64,000 nucleotides of DNA from Verrucomicrobiia bacterium (GTDB taxonomy: Bacteria > Verrucomicrobiota > Verrucomicrobiia > JABWAM01): NCBI GenBank assembly GCA_028687435.1, contig JAQUAF010000003.1, forward strand, positions 62,001-126,000, read 5' to 3'. This document shows positions 1 to 8,835 of this stretch, piece by piece; the stretch's first letter is position 1; every line of letters starts with the position of its first letter. The notes below the pieces were generated by a model that made no database searches, was not told where the DNA came from, and saw nothing but the letters and a program-made list of their open reading frames with translations. Both the position numbers and the translations under genes were made by a program.

Positions 1-2
1 AA

Positions 3-104
3 CTGCCGCCGGTGGATTTTCGTCCGCCCGATGTTGAGGCTGTCCTGGCCGCCTCCCAGCGGGAGGAAACGTCAGAAACGGCGGATGATTCTACTTGCCG
101 GTAA
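3..104 (+). CDS. possible 3' end of a truncated gene
   Basis: Open from the window edge to a TAA at 102-104, giving 33 residues of a hydrophilic, acidic tail (LPPVDFRPPDVEAVLAASQR, then a short Ser/Thr/Asp-rich end). Its third codon positions are G/C-rich like those of neighbouring genes. The stop overlaps by a few bases the stop of the convergent small gene to its right. No domain can be recognised from so short a piece, so this is only a plausible gene end. Confidence 0.35.
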   Translation: MPPVDFRPPDVEAVLAASQREETSETADDSTCR

Positions 105-351
105 GTATCTTGAGGGTTTGGCTGAGGTTTTTCACGGCTTCCAGCCGGGTTTCGACGTTTTTTTGCGCGGCAATGACTTCATCAAGGCGCCGGGCCAGTT
201 CCTCCTGAGTCATGGCATCCTCTTTTGAGGGGGATTGGCTTTTTTTGTCATCCTCGGCAAACACGCGTTGATGCAAGACGGGGACGGCAGCGGCCAGCAG
301 GAAACCAAGGGCGATCCCGAGCATCAGGGAGGGGAAATCGGTTTTTTTCAT
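91..351 (-). CDS. small membrane-anchored coiled-coil protein
   Basis: An 86-residue protein. Residues about 9-30 form one hydrophobic segment (LMLGIALGFLLAAAVPVL), which could be a signal anchor or an uncleaved signal peptide. The rest is charged and predicted helical, with heptad-like leucines (EELARRLDEVIAAQKNVETR). It lies 6 bp downstream of another tiny minus-strand gene of the same architecture (358-585), and the two probably form one transcript. I do not recognise a family. Likely location is the inner membrane with the helical part in the periplasm; this is inferred from the hydrophobicity pattern only. Confidence 0.6.
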   Translation of the reverse strand: MKKTDFPSLMLGIALGFLLAAAVPVLHQRVFAEDDKKSQSPSKEDAMTQEELARRLDEVIAAQKNVETRLEAVKNLSQTLKILTGK

Positions 352-357
352 ATGGAA

Positions 358-585
358 TCACTTTTTGCCGCCCGACATGGAACGAATGCGGGCGAAGTTG
401 AGGTTTTCTTCGACAGTCTTGAGGTTTTCCTCCATTTTTTTGAGGCTGTCGTGGACCTGCGCCCATTTGGGGGCGCTGGGGTCCGGTTGCTTTTCTTTTT
501 CCTCGGATTGCGACCAAACGACGCGAAAGGCGAGAACGTCGGCGGCCAGAATTCCGGCCAATATCCATTTTTGACTGCGGTTCAT
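358..585 (-). CDS. small signal-anchor protein, coiled-coil tail
   Basis: A 75-residue protein with a hydrophobic N-terminus (WILAGILAADVLAF) followed by a lysine/glutamate-rich helical region (DSLKKMEENLKTVEENLNFA). It is the first gene of a two-gene minus-strand unit with 91-351, only 6 bp apart, and both share the plan of a short membrane anchor followed by a charged helix. This suggests related or partner proteins, perhaps a small envelope complex. No recognised domain. It is divergent from ahcY, so the region 586-700 must hold promoters for both directions. Confidence 0.6.
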   Translation of the reverse strand: MNRSQKWILAGILAADVLAFRVVWSQSEEKEKQPDPSAPKWAQVHDSLKKMEENLKTVEENLNFARIRSMSGGKK

Positions 586-700
586 TGATTGCCTCCAATG
601 CTGAAGACAGGCGGTTGAATTCTTGCCTGTCCGGTTGCTTTCATGTAATAGTAGCGCCTTCGTTCCGAAAGAACAATACCAACCCTAAAAAGAAATTTTT

Positions 701-2065
701 ATGCCAATAGCCGCTGCCAAAAAGGACCGCCTTGCCAGGAAAAAAAAGACTGCCTGTAAAAATGCCGGAGACTATAAGGTCAAGGATATTTCCCTGGCTG
801 AATGGGGACGCAAGGAAATCACCATTGCCGAGTCCGAAATGCCGGGATTGATGGCGTTGAGGAAGGAATTCGGGACAAAAAAGCCGCTGGCAGGCGCCCG
901 CATTGCCGGGTGTTTGCATATGACAGTGCAGACTGCGGTGTTGATTGAAACGCTCAAGACGCTGGGCGCCGAGGTGCGGTGGAGTTCCTGTAATATTTTT
1001 TCCACCCAGGATCATGCCGCGGCGGCGGTCGCGGCGGCGGGCATTCCGGTTTTTGCGTGGAAAGGGGAGACGCTTGAGGAATATGACTGGTGCATCGAGC
1101 AGACCCTGTTCTGGCCGGATGGCAAGCCGCTGAACATGATTTTGGATGATGGAGGCGACCTGACCGCCATTGTTCACAACAAATACACCAAGTTTCTGGC
1201 TGGAATTCATGGCATCAGCGAGGAAACAACCACGGGTGTGCACCGGCTTTACCAGATGCAACAAAGCGGCGCGCTCAAGACGCCCGCGTTTAATGTCAAC
1301 GATTCCTGCACCAAATCCAAGTTCGACAACCTGTACGGTTGCCGCGAGTCATTGCTCGACGGCGTCAAACGCGCCACCAGCGTGATGGTGGCGGGCAAGG
1401 TGGCCGTGGTCTGCGGTTATGGCGATGTGGGCAAAGGTTGCGCCCAGTCGTTGCGCGGGCAGGGCGCCCGGGTTTTGATCACGGAGATTGATCCCATCAT
1501 TGCCTTGCAGGCATCCATGGAAGGATATGAGGTCGTGACAATGGACGAAGCGGCTTCCGTCGGAGATCTTTTTGTCACCGCAACCGGATGCCGGGATATC
1601 ATCGTCCGCCGGCACATGGATGCCATGAAAAACCAGGCCATCGTGTGCAATATCGGGCATTTCGATTTGGAAATCGATGTGGCGAGCGTTTTCAACGATC
1701 CGAAGCTGAAACGCCACAATATCAAGCCGCAGGTGGATCAGATTGAATGGCCGAACGGCAAACGCGTGACCATTCTGGCGGAAGGACGCTTGGTTAATCT
1801 GGGGTGCGCCACGGGGCATCCCAGTTTTGTGATGAGCGCCTCGTTTACCAACCAAGTGCTGGCCCAGATGGAACTGTGGAAAAATCGCGACACTGGCAAG
1901 TACAAACATCAGGTTTACATCCTGCCCAAGGTTTTGGATGAAAAAGTGGCCCGTCTGCATTTGCGAAAACTGGGGGTCAAACTGACCCGGCTGACCAAGG
2001 CCCAGGCCGGCTATTTGGGGATCAGCGTGGATGGTCCCTACAAACCTGATCATTACCGTTACTAG
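701..2065 (+). CDS. ahcY: adenosylhomocysteinase (S-adenosylhomocysteine hydrolase)
   Basis: Cytosolic NAD-dependent enzyme that reversibly splits S-adenosylhomocysteine into adenosine and homocysteine, removing the inhibitory product of SAM-dependent methylation. 454 residues, usual for bacteria. The substrate-domain motif [11 protein letters not shown] is present around residue 199, the NAD-binding glycine motif GYGDVGKG near residue 241, and the family's C-terminal Tyr/Lys-rich end KPDHYRY at the very end. The first about 25 residues are lysine-rich and unconserved. The chosen ATG (701) lacks a strong Shine-Dalgarno sequence. A long inverted repeat follows the stop. It stands alone: no metH, metF or metK is adjacent. 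Confidence 0.97.
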   Translation: MPIAAAKKDRLARKKKTACKNAGDYKVKDISLAEWGRKEITIAESEMPGLMALRKEFGTKKPLAGARIAGCLHMTVQTAVLIETLKTLGAEVRWSSCNIFSTQDHAAAAVAAAGIPVFAWKGETLEEYDWCIEQTLFWPDGKPLNMILDDGGDLTAIVHNKYTKFLAGIHGISEETTTGVHRLYQMQQSGALKTPAFNVNDSCTKSKFDNLYGCRESLLDGVKRATSVMVAGKVAVVCGYGDVGKGCAQSLRGQGARVLITEIDPIIALQASMEGYEVVTMDEAASVGDLFVTATGCRDIIVRRHMDAMKNQAIVCNIGHFDLEIDVASVFNDPKLKRHNIKPQVDQIEWPNGKRVTILAEGRLVNLGCATGHPSFVMSASFTNQVLAQMELWKNRDTGKYKHQVYILPKVLDEKVARLHLRKLGVKLTRLTKAQAGYLGISVDGPYKPDHYRY

Positions 2066-2132
2066 CGAGGCTTTGCCTCAGACCAACCCGCCTTCATCCG
2101 ATTGCGGCGAGGCAGGCAAGGCAAAGCCTCGC
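2065..2132. repeat. long-arm inverted repeat after ahcY
   Basis: Perfect 14-bp arms, GCGAGGCTTTGCCT at 2065-2078 and AGGCAAAGCCTCGC at 2119-2132, are separated by 40 bp and followed by AT-rich sequence. It begins directly after the ahcY stop. It could act as a transcription terminator or mRNA 3'-end stabiliser, but the long loop and lack of a clean T-tract make it atypical; a dispersed palindromic repeat is the alternative. Confidence 0.6.
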
Positions 2133-2236
2133 AATTCAAAAGTAAAAATTAAAAATTCAAAATGATCTGGCGCCATGGCGGTTCAAAATTTTGATTTTTT
2201 AACATCATATTTTGGTTTTCAAGGAATCTAGATGCG

Positions 2237-2956
2237 ATGAAGGACACGGGGTGGGGAGCGATTTTTGATTGGGACGGTGTTGTTGTTGATTCCGGCCCTC
2301 AACACAAGAAGGCGTGGGAAATCCTGGCTGCCGAGGAAAAACGCCCCTTGGCACCGGATCATTTCCAGCACACTTTTGGAATGCGCAACGAGCAAGTCAT
2401 TCCGGAGTGTTACCGGTGGACAACCGCCCCGGAGGAAATTCGCAGGATTTCACTGAAAAAGGAAGCCATTTACCGGGATTTGCTCCGGCGGGAAGGGGTG
2501 GATGTCCTGCCCGGAGTTGTGGAGTGGCTGACCCGGTTGCGGCAGGCGGGAATACCCGCTGTGATTGGATCGTCCACCCACCGGGCCAATCTGGAGGCGG
2601 CTTTGGAAAAACTTCCCATCCGGCATTTTTTCCAGGGAATGGTGGCGGGAGAGGATGTCAGGCATGGCAAACCGCATCCCGAGGTTTTTCAGCTTTCGGC
2701 TGCAAAACTGAGCCTGCCGCCGTCGCGTTGCGTGGTGTTTGAGGACACTTTGGTGGGAATCCGGGCCGCCCATGCCGCCGCCGCCAGAGCGGTGGCGGTG
2801 ACAACATCCTTTGCCGCAGGCGAACTGGCCGTTGCGGATATTGTTGTGCGCCGGCTGGATGATCTGGATGTTGAAACGCTGGGGGCGTGGTTTGGGACGG
2901 ATTCCGCGTGGAAATCCGCATCCGGCCAGGTTTTTAAAGGGAAAAAAACAGGATGA
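2237..2956 (+). CDS. HAD-superfamily hydrolase, beta-phosphoglucomutase/phosphatase-like
   Basis: 239 residues. HAD motif I is visible as FDWDGVVVDS (nucleophile and acid/base aspartates) near residues 10-19, motif II as the serine/threonine of IGSSTH around residue 112, and motif III/IV as the lysine of GKPHPEVF and the aspartate of VFEDTLVGI. The helical cap lies between motifs I and II, which places it in the subfamily of beta-phosphoglucomutase, phosphoglycolate phosphatase and similar sugar-phosphate phosphatases. The substrate cannot be told from sequence. It lies between ahcY and the pilus ATPase cluster with more than 150 bp on each side, so it is probably transcribed alone. Confidence 0.88.
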   Translation: MKDTGWGAIFDWDGVVVDSGPQHKKAWEILAAEEKRPLAPDHFQHTFGMRNEQVIPECYRWTTAPEEIRRISLKKEAIYRDLLRREGVDVLPGVVEWLTRLRQAGIPAVIGSSTHRANLEAALEKLPIRHFFQGMVAGEDVRHGKPHPEVFQLSAAKLSLPPSRCVVFEDTLVGIRAAHAAAARAVAVTTSFAAGELAVADIVVRRLDDLDVETLGAWFGTDSAWKSASGQVFKGKKTG

Positions 2957-3122
2957 ACCAAGCTTTGGTTTGACGTTGGGCGTTTAGTTCACTACGCTTG
3001 CGGGGTGCTGAGCCGCTGCCTCCCATTCAAGCCTGTGGCGTCCGGGGATGGATGCCGGTGTTTGTTTGGCGGCCTGATGACCGGAAAGCGGCGCACCCAA
3101 TATTCTTTGCGGACAAACAACC

Positions 3123-4823
3123 ATGGCAGCTTCTGAAGAGTATATTTTGCAGATTCTCGAGGATGTGGGGTTGGTGGCGCGCTCCCAGATTGAGGATGCC
3201 CGCGCCGCCGCCGGAGACAAGAGCATTGTGGACGCATTGATCGAGAAGGCGGTGGTCACGGAGATGCAGGTGACCAAGGCCCTGGCGGCCCACGCCGGCA
3301 TGGAAACCATTTCCCTCAAGGATTACAATATTCCGCAAGAGGTCATTGATGTGGTGCCGAGGCACATCGCCCAACGTTTCCGGGTTGTCCCGGTTTTTGC
3401 CCACGATGGAACCGTGGCGATTGCCCTGAGCGATCCCACCAATCTCGATTTGGTGGACAATCTGCATTATGCCCTCAAGTGCGAGATTGAACCCATGGTG
3501 GCGCCCAAGAATGAAATCGAAGAGGCGCTGGTTCGTTATTATGGCAAGGCGGAGGAAACCGTTGACCGGATGCTCAACGAGATCACCGAAGGGGATATCG
3601 ACATCACAGTCAAGGATCAGAATGCGGCCAATGATCAATTGGACGAGGCGGATGACGATGCCCCGATCATTCGTTTTGTCCATGCCATGATCGCCAATGC
3701 GCACAAGTTGCGCGCCAGCGATATTCACATCGAACCTTTTGAGACACGGTTGAGGGTGAGATTTCGCATTGACGGTGTGATGCAGGAGGTCGACAACCCG
3801 CCCAAACGGCTGCAGTCTTCCATCATCAGCCGCATCAAGATCATGTCCAACATGAGCATCGCGGAAAAACGAGTGCCGCAGGACGGGCGCATCCAGTTGC
3901 ATATTGGAGCCAAGGACATTGATTTGCGTGTTTCGACCATTCCCACCTCCCACGGCGAAAGCATCGTCATGCGTATTTTGGACAAGGAAGGGTTGAAGCT
4001 GGGACTGGCGGAGTTGGGCTTTTTTAGCGATGACCAGGCCACGTTTGAAAGATTGATAGCCCTGCCGGACGGAATCCTGCTGATTACCGGACCCACCGGC
4101 TCGGGAAAAACCACGACCCTTTACGCCTGCTTGAATGTCATCAACAAACCCGACCGAAAGATCATTACGGTGGAAGACCCTGTGGAATATCAACTGGCCG
4201 GCATCAATCAGGTTGCGGTGAACGAGGAAATCGGCATGACCTTTGCCGCAGCCTTGCGCGCCATGCTGCGCCAGGCGCCGAACATCATCATGATTGGTGA
4301 GATTCGCGATGCGGAAACGGCGAATATCGCCGTGGAATCGAGTTTGACCGGTCACTTTGTGTTCAGCACGTTGCATACCAATGACGCTCCGAGCGCGGTG
4401 ACCCGTTTGATGGATATCGGCGTGAAGCCCTTTTTGATCGCGTCGGCAGTGCGGGCCATCATGGCCCAGCGCCTGGTCCGGCGCATTTGTCCGAAATGCA
4501 AGGAGCCCTATACGCCGCTGGATTCCGAGATTGCCTCCCTGGGATTGACGTCCGAGGATTTGAAGACGGCCACCATCTGCCGCGGGGCCGGATGCAACGA
4601 TTGCAACAAAAAGGGATTCAGGGGGCGATTTGGCATTTTTGAAATATTTCTGATCGACGATGTGGTTCGCAAACTGATCAACGACAAGGTCCCGTCCTCT
4701 GTGTTGCAGCAAAAGGCCAGGGAACTGGGCATGCGCACCCTTCGCCAGGATGGCATCCGCAAGGTGTTGGCGGGTTTGACAACACCGCAGGAAGTCATCA
4801 CCTCCACCATTGGCGACGCCTGA
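3123..4823 (+). CDS. pilB: GspE/PilB-family secretion or pilus assembly ATPase (copy 1)
   Basis: Hexameric cytoplasmic ATPase that powers pseudopilus or type IV pilus extension. 566 residues. Residues 1-150 look like the MshEN (GspE N-terminal) domain. The core carries the Walker A GPTGSGKTTTLYA near residue 322, the Walker B region with GEIRD, and two C-x2-C pairs (CPKC near 457 and CNDC) forming the zinc domain of GspE/PilB enzymes. It is followed 25 bp later by pilT and then by a second ATPase of identical length, so the three genes form one operon. No platform protein (PilC/GspF) or secretin is adjacent. Assignment to a pilus rather than a type II secretion machine rests on pilT. Confidence 0.95.
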   Translation: MAASEEYILQILEDVGLVARSQIEDARAAAGDKSIVDALIEKAVVTEMQVTKALAAHAGMETISLKDYNIPQEVIDVVPRHIAQRFRVVPVFAHDGTVAIALSDPTNLDLVDNLHYALKCEIEPMVAPKNEIEEALVRYYGKAEETVDRMLNEITEGDIDITVKDQNAANDQLDEADDDAPIIRFVHAMIANAHKLRASDIHIEPFETRLRVRFRIDGVMQEVDNPPKRLQSSIISRIKIMSNMSIAEKRVPQDGRIQLHIGAKDIDLRVSTIPTSHGESIVMRILDKEGLKLGLAELGFFSDDQATFERLIALPDGILLITGPTGSGKTTTLYACLNVINKPDRKIITVEDPVEYQLAGINQVAVNEEIGMTFAAALRAMLRQAPNIIMIGEIRDAETANIAVESSLTGHFVFSTLHTNDAPSAVTRLMDIGVKPFLIASAVRAIMAQRLVRRICPKCKEPYTPLDSEIASLGLTSEDLKTATICRGAGCNDCNKKGFRGRFGIFEIFLIDDVVRKLINDKVPSSVLQQKARELGMRTLRQDGIRKVLAGLTTPQEVITSTIGDA

Positions 4824-4832
4824 TTTGTGACT

Positions 4833-4839
4833 GAAAGGA
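4833..4839 (+). promoter_or_regulatory. ribosome binding site of pilT
   Basis: AAAGGAG, 9 bases before the pilT ATG, a canonical Shine-Dalgarno sequence. It shows that this genome does use such sites, in contrast to several genes here that appear nearly leaderless. Confidence 0.75.
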
Positions 4840-4848
4840 GATCAATCC

Positions 4849-5931
4849 ATGCCGCTATCCATGTCCGATCTGCTTGAACTGGTGATTGACGAGGGGGCTT
4901 CCGATCTTCACATCGAGGTGGGGGTGCCGCCCGTTTTGCGTTTGCACGGGGGGATGCATCCGATTGATTCCCCCCCGCTGGCCTCCGAGGATACCGAAAG
5001 CCTGATGCGGGCGATCACCAGCGAGGAGTATATCCAGCAGGTGCGGTCGCAGGGGGGCGCGGACTTTGGTTTTGCTTTTGGAGAGAACGCCCGTTTTCGT
5101 GTCAGCGTTTTCAGGCAAAAAGGTTATTTTGGCATGGTCTTGCGGCAGATCCCGAAAAAGTTCCTGTCTCTGGAGCAGATCGGTTTTCCCCCCATCGTCA
5201 AGGAACTGCTTTATAAACCGCGCGGGTTGATTCTGGTAACGGGCCCCACCGGGTCGGGAAAGAGCACGACCCTGGCCAGCATGATCAATGTGATCAACGA
5301 GGATCGCGATGTTCACATCATCACCATCGAGGATCCGATCGAGTATTTTCATGAGCATAAGAAGAGCGTGATTGTCCAGCGCGAGATCGGGGTGGACGTG
5401 CCGAGTTTTGCGGAGGCGTTGAGGCGGGCTCTGCGCCAGGATCCGGATATCATTCTGGTGGGTGAATTGCGCGATTTGGAGACCACCGCAGCGGCCATCA
5501 CCGCGGCTGAAACCGGGCATTTGGTGTTTGGGACGTTGCATACCACCGGAGCGGCGCGCACAGTGGACCGCATCATTGACCAGTTCCCGTCCACCCAGCA
5601 GGATCAAGTCCGCACCCAGCTGGCCGGCACCTTGCAGGCGGTGATTTCCCAGGTGCTGATTCCCAGGTCCGACGGCAAGGGGCGGGTTGCGGCCTTTGAA
5701 GTCATGATTTCCACCCCGTCCATTGCCGCGTTGATTCGCGACAACAAGACCTTCCGCATCACGTCGGACATCCAGACCGGCGCCAAGTTCGGCATGAACA
5801 CCCTTGACGCGCACCTGATGTCGCTCTACGAGCGCGGATTGATTCCGTACGGGGAGTTGATCACCAAGGCGCAGGATCCCGGCTCGATCGTCAACAAGTT
5901 GCAACAGGAGGGGCTGGCGGCCAACCGATAA
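4849..5931 (+). CDS. pilT: type IV pilus retraction ATPase PilT
   Basis: Cytoplasmic hexameric ATPase that depolymerises the type IV pilus and drives twitching motility and DNA uptake. 360 residues. Walker [15 protein letters not shown] near residue 131, the Walker B region with GELRD, and the C-terminal PilT-specific motif (here [14 protein letters not shown], matching the AIRNLIRE element) are all visible. There is no zinc tetracysteine, unlike the two flanking ATPases, as expected for PilT. A good Shine-Dalgarno AAAGGAG at 4833-4839 fixes the ATG at 4849. ComEC at 15455 may use the same pilus for DNA import. Confidence 0.97.
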   Translation: MPLSMSDLLELVIDEGASDLHIEVGVPPVLRLHGGMHPIDSPPLASEDTESLMRAITSEEYIQQVRSQGGADFGFAFGENARFRVSVFRQKGYFGMVLRQIPKKFLSLEQIGFPPIVKELLYKPRGLILVTGPTGSGKSTTLASMINVINEDRDVHIITIEDPIEYFHEHKKSVIVQREIGVDVPSFAEALRRALRQDPDIILVGELRDLETTAAAITAAETGHLVFGTLHTTGAARTVDRIIDQFPSTQQDQVRTQLAGTLQAVISQVLIPRSDGKGRVAAFEVMISTPSIAALIRDNKTFRITSDIQTGAKFGMNTLDAHLMSLYERGLIPYGELITKAQDPGSIVNKLQQEGLAANR

Positions 5932-5945
5932 CGCGAGGTTCAATC

Positions 5946-7646
5946 ATGTTTGAGGAACATTCCAAGCTGATCATTCACATCCTCAGGGAACGGGATTTGA
6001 TTCCGTCAGAACAACTGGCGGAGGCTGAGGAGGAACATGCGCGCACCGGAAAGTCGATTGCCGACATCGTCATCAACCTGGGATACCTGGAGCGCAACCG
6101 TTTGTTGCAGTTGGTGGCGGATTATCTGGGAACCGACTATGTTGACTTGGAAACGCTTGAGATGCCGGACGAAGTGATCAATATCATACCCGGCACATCA
6201 GCGCGTGTGCATGGGATTGTTCCTGTCGCTGTGTTTGGCAATCAGTTGAAGGTGGCCTTGCGCGATCCATTCAACAACTATGCCACCCAGGAAATCAGCT
6301 TTTTGTTGAACAAGGATGTCGAGGTGTTGGTGGCCGATCCTGAAAAGATCGACAAGTTCATCAACGAACATTACAGCGAGGAAAACATCGCCGACCTGTT
6401 GAACAACCTGGAAAAGGATTTCACGGAGGAGGTCAAGGAGAAGACTGCTGCGGCCCTTGCCAATGCCTATGATCTGGAGCAGGAGGCCAATTCGACACCC
6501 ATCATCAAATTTGTGAATCTGGTGCTCTATCAGGCGATCAAGGACCGGGCCAGCGACATCCATTTCGAGCCCTTTGAGCATGAGTTCAAGATTCGTTATC
6601 GTGTGGACGGCGCCCTGTTGGAAATGAGTCCTCCGCCGCGCCAGATGGCGGGCGCGGTCATTTCGCGCATCAAGGTCATGTCCAATCTGAACATTGCCGA
6701 AAGGCGGTTGCCGCAGGACGGGCGCATCATGCTGAACATTGCGGGGCGGCCGGTGGATTTGCGCGTTTCAACCCTGCCCACCCAGCATGGCGAAAGCGTT
6801 GTGTTGCGTGTTCTGGATCGTTCCGTTGTATCGCTGGATCTGGAGGTCTTGGGCATGCCCAAGCGGATTTTTGACTACATTCTCGAAATCATCCAGCGGC
6901 CGAATGGGATTTTCGTTGTCACGGGGCCCACCGGTTCCGGCAAGACGACCACCCTTTATTCGTGTTTGCGGCGGATCAATACCATTGACATCAAGGTTCT
7001 CACCGCCGAGGACCCGGTCGAATATGATATCGAGGGAATTGTCCAGGTGCCGATCAATGACGCCATCGGCAATTCCTTTGCCCGCGTGTTGAGGGCGTTT
7101 CTGCGGCAGGATCCCGACTCCATCATGGTCGGGGAAACGCGCGATTTGGAGACGGCGCAGATCGCCATCCAGGCATCCCTCACGGGCCATCTGGTTTTCA
7201 CCACCCTGCATACCAATGACGCGCCGGGCGCCATCACACGTTTGATTGACATGAGTGTGGAGCCGTTTTTGATCAGTTCATCCGTGGTGGCGGTGCTGGC
7301 GCAACGGCTGGTCCGGACCATTTGCAAGGAATGCCGCACAGCCTACGAGCCGACGGAGGAGGCCCTGTCCTCCCTGGGGCTCACAGCCCAAGAAGTGCAG
7401 GGGCGACAGTTTTACTACGGGCGCGGCTGTCCGACTTGCGATGGTTCGGGGTACAAGGGACGCAAGGGGATTTATGAATTGATGCACATCAGCGATCCTG
7501 TCCGTGATTTGATCAACCAGCGCGCGCCCAGCCTAGTGATCCGTCAAAAGGCGATTGAACTGGGCATGATCGGACTGCGGGAGGACGGCGTTCGCTCGAT
7601 CCTTGACGGGGAAACAACCATCGAGGAAGTGGTGAAGTACACGTAA
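5946..7646 (+). CDS. pilB: GspE/PilB-family secretion or pilus assembly ATPase (copy 2)
   Basis: 566 residues, the same length and domain order as copy 1: an N-terminal MshEN-like domain (LIPSEQLAEAEEEHARTGKS), a central RecA-type domain with Walker A GPTGSGKTTTLYS near residue 327, GETRD in the Walker B region, and C-terminal cysteine pairs CKEC and CPTC. It begins 14 bp after the pilT stop. The two copies are clearly diverged, so this is an old duplication rather than an assembly artefact. One may serve the pilus and the other a type II secretion or pseudopilus system; a PulG-like pseudopilin exists at 63051-63791. Confidence 0.95.
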   Translation: MFEEHSKLIIHILRERDLIPSEQLAEAEEEHARTGKSIADIVINLGYLERNRLLQLVADYLGTDYVDLETLEMPDEVINIIPGTSARVHGIVPVAVFGNQLKVALRDPFNNYATQEISFLLNKDVEVLVADPEKIDKFINEHYSEENIADLLNNLEKDFTEEVKEKTAAALANAYDLEQEANSTPIIKFVNLVLYQAIKDRASDIHFEPFEHEFKIRYRVDGALLEMSPPPRQMAGAVISRIKVMSNLNIAERRLPQDGRIMLNIAGRPVDLRVSTLPTQHGESVVLRVLDRSVVSLDLEVLGMPKRIFDYILEIIQRPNGIFVVTGPTGSGKTTTLYSCLRRINTIDIKVLTAEDPVEYDIEGIVQVPINDAIGNSFARVLRAFLRQDPDSIMVGETRDLETAQIAIQASLTGHLVFTTLHTNDAPGAITRLIDMSVEPFLISSSVVAVLAQRLVRTICKECRTAYEPTEEALSSLGLTAQEVQGRQFYYGRGCPTCDGSGYKGRKGIYELMHISDPVRDLINQRAPSLVIRQKAIELGMIGLREDGVRSILDGETTIEEVVKYT

Positions 7647-7661
7647 CCTTCCTATTCAAGG

Positions 7662-8240
7662 TCATTCGTTGCCGGGAATCTGTTTTTTTGGGGGGCCGCT
7701 GTTGAGGATGAGGTTTTCAGCCTGGAGAATGTCGTTGCCGGAAAGTAATCCCTGGGCATTTTGAATGCGCGGTTCCAGCAGCCGCATGGCCCGTCTGGCG
7801 GTGCGCATCCGCCCGAGGGAAGGCAGTTCCTCACGGCTTACGGCCGTCTGAAGATGACATTTGCAGGTTGGTCCGCGGATGAGATTGTAGAAGATGATGA
7901 TCAGAAGGGGAAGACCGGGCGCCAGGCAGATGGGGATGGTGACTTCCGGTTGCCAGCGCCAGACCAGAATCCCGAATGTTGAAAAGGCGGCAATCAAACC
8001 AATCAGGGAAAGGCATGTGAGGATGGCAATCGTGCCGCCTGCCGTTTTCCTGATCATCACAGCCTGAATGTCGCGATAATAGAATCGCGTGTAAATCTCG
8101 TTGTACCACCGGGAGCCAATCACATGAAGCAGATGGTCGGGGCCCAGCCAGAGATGGCAGTCTTCTGCGTAGAGCATGAGCGCGGTGACTTTCCGTCCGA
8201 AACCAGGCAGGCGGATGTATTCCTTGGGGCGGGATGGCAT
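7662..8240 (-). CDS. hypothetical membrane protein (two transmembrane helices)
   Basis: About 192 residues from the ATG at 8240; a longer reading from a TTG at 8282 would overlap the preceding gene. Two hydrophobic helices in the middle (IAILTCLSLIGLIAAFSTFG and IPICLAPGLPLLIIIFYNLI) are separated by a short charged turn. Before them is a soluble segment (LPGFGRKVTALMLYAEDCHL), and after them a Cys-containing tail (GPTCKCHLQT) with possible PH-like character. It is the last gene of a minus-strand cluster starting with an RNA methyltransferase. No named family is recognised. Confidence 0.65.
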   Translation of the reverse strand: MPSRPKEYIRLPGFGRKVTALMLYAEDCHLWLGPDHLLHVIGSRWYNEIYTRFYYRDIQAVMIRKTAGGTIAILTCLSLIGLIAAFSTFGILVWRWQPEVTIPICLAPGLPLLIIIFYNLIRGPTCKCHLQTAVSREELPSLGRMRTARRAMRLLEPRIQNAQGLLSGNDILQAENLILNSGPPKKQIPGNE

Positions 8241-8259
8241 GGGAAGATCAGGATGGGGT

Positions 8260-8835
8260 TCAGGAAAAAGCGTTGACGGCAATCAGGCTGGTCAGGAGCA
8301 GTCCCAGGGTGGCCAGGATGATGGCCGCCAGTTTTCGGATTTTGCCCGGGCGCGTGATGGAACCGGGGGTTTTCCAGTGCCGGATGGCCAGATACAGGGC
8401 GATCGGACTGGCAATGAATCCGACAAAGGGGACCAGTCCCGCAATGGAGAGGGTGAGCGCCATGTTGCCGTAAAGAACACGGCTTTTTTCCAGGTCCCGG
8501 AATTTCTTCTTGAAGGTTCCTTTTTCCATGCAGAGCGGACAGACGTGTTGATCCTTGAATTCAATGTCGCAAAGGGAGCAGATCAGCACGCCGCAAACAT
8601 CGCAAATGCGGCTGGCCCGTTTGGTTGGATGATAATAACAGGCGGCCTCCTGTTCCTGTTGCAATGCTTCGGATGCGGCGCTGTTTTCCGGAGGACGCAG
8701 GAGCGCGGGAAAAATCCACGCCTGAAAAACCTCGCCGCATTGCGGACACCGTTCGGATGCGCCGGTGTTCAACAAGGCTGGCGGATAAGGTTGCCGGCAG
8801 CGTGTGCAGCAAAAAAGCGAATCAGGATTGCTCAC
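8260..8835 (-). CDS. zinc-ribbon / B-box-like membrane protein
   Basis: 191 residues. N-terminal zinc ribbon with CTRC near residue 10 and CPQC near 31, then a second cysteine/histidine cluster (CYYHPTKRASRICDVC, CSLC, CPLC) reminiscent of a B-box zinc finger, then two C-terminal hydrophobic helices in a DUF4190-like arrangement. The start is GTG at 8835, whose bases overlap the TGA of the upstream RDD gene (GTGA), implying translational coupling. The probable role is a membrane protein with a cytoplasmic metal-binding head; the function is unknown. Confidence 0.7.
   Translation of the reverse strand: MSNPDSLFCCTRCRQPYPPALLNTGASERCPQCGEVFQAWIFPALLRPPENSAASEALQQEQEAACYYHPTKRASRICDVCGVLICSLCDIEFKDQHVCPLCMEKGTFKKKFRDLEKSRVLYGNMALTLSIAGLVPFVGFIASPIALYLAIRHWKTPGSITRPGKIRKLAAIILATLGLLLTSLIAVNAFS

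Noticed and set aside
586-700. SAH riboswitch upstream of ahcY
   Set aside because: I looked for the conserved SAH aptamer core between the divergent small gene and ahcY, and saw no convincing match or pairing by eye in this 115-bp stretch.
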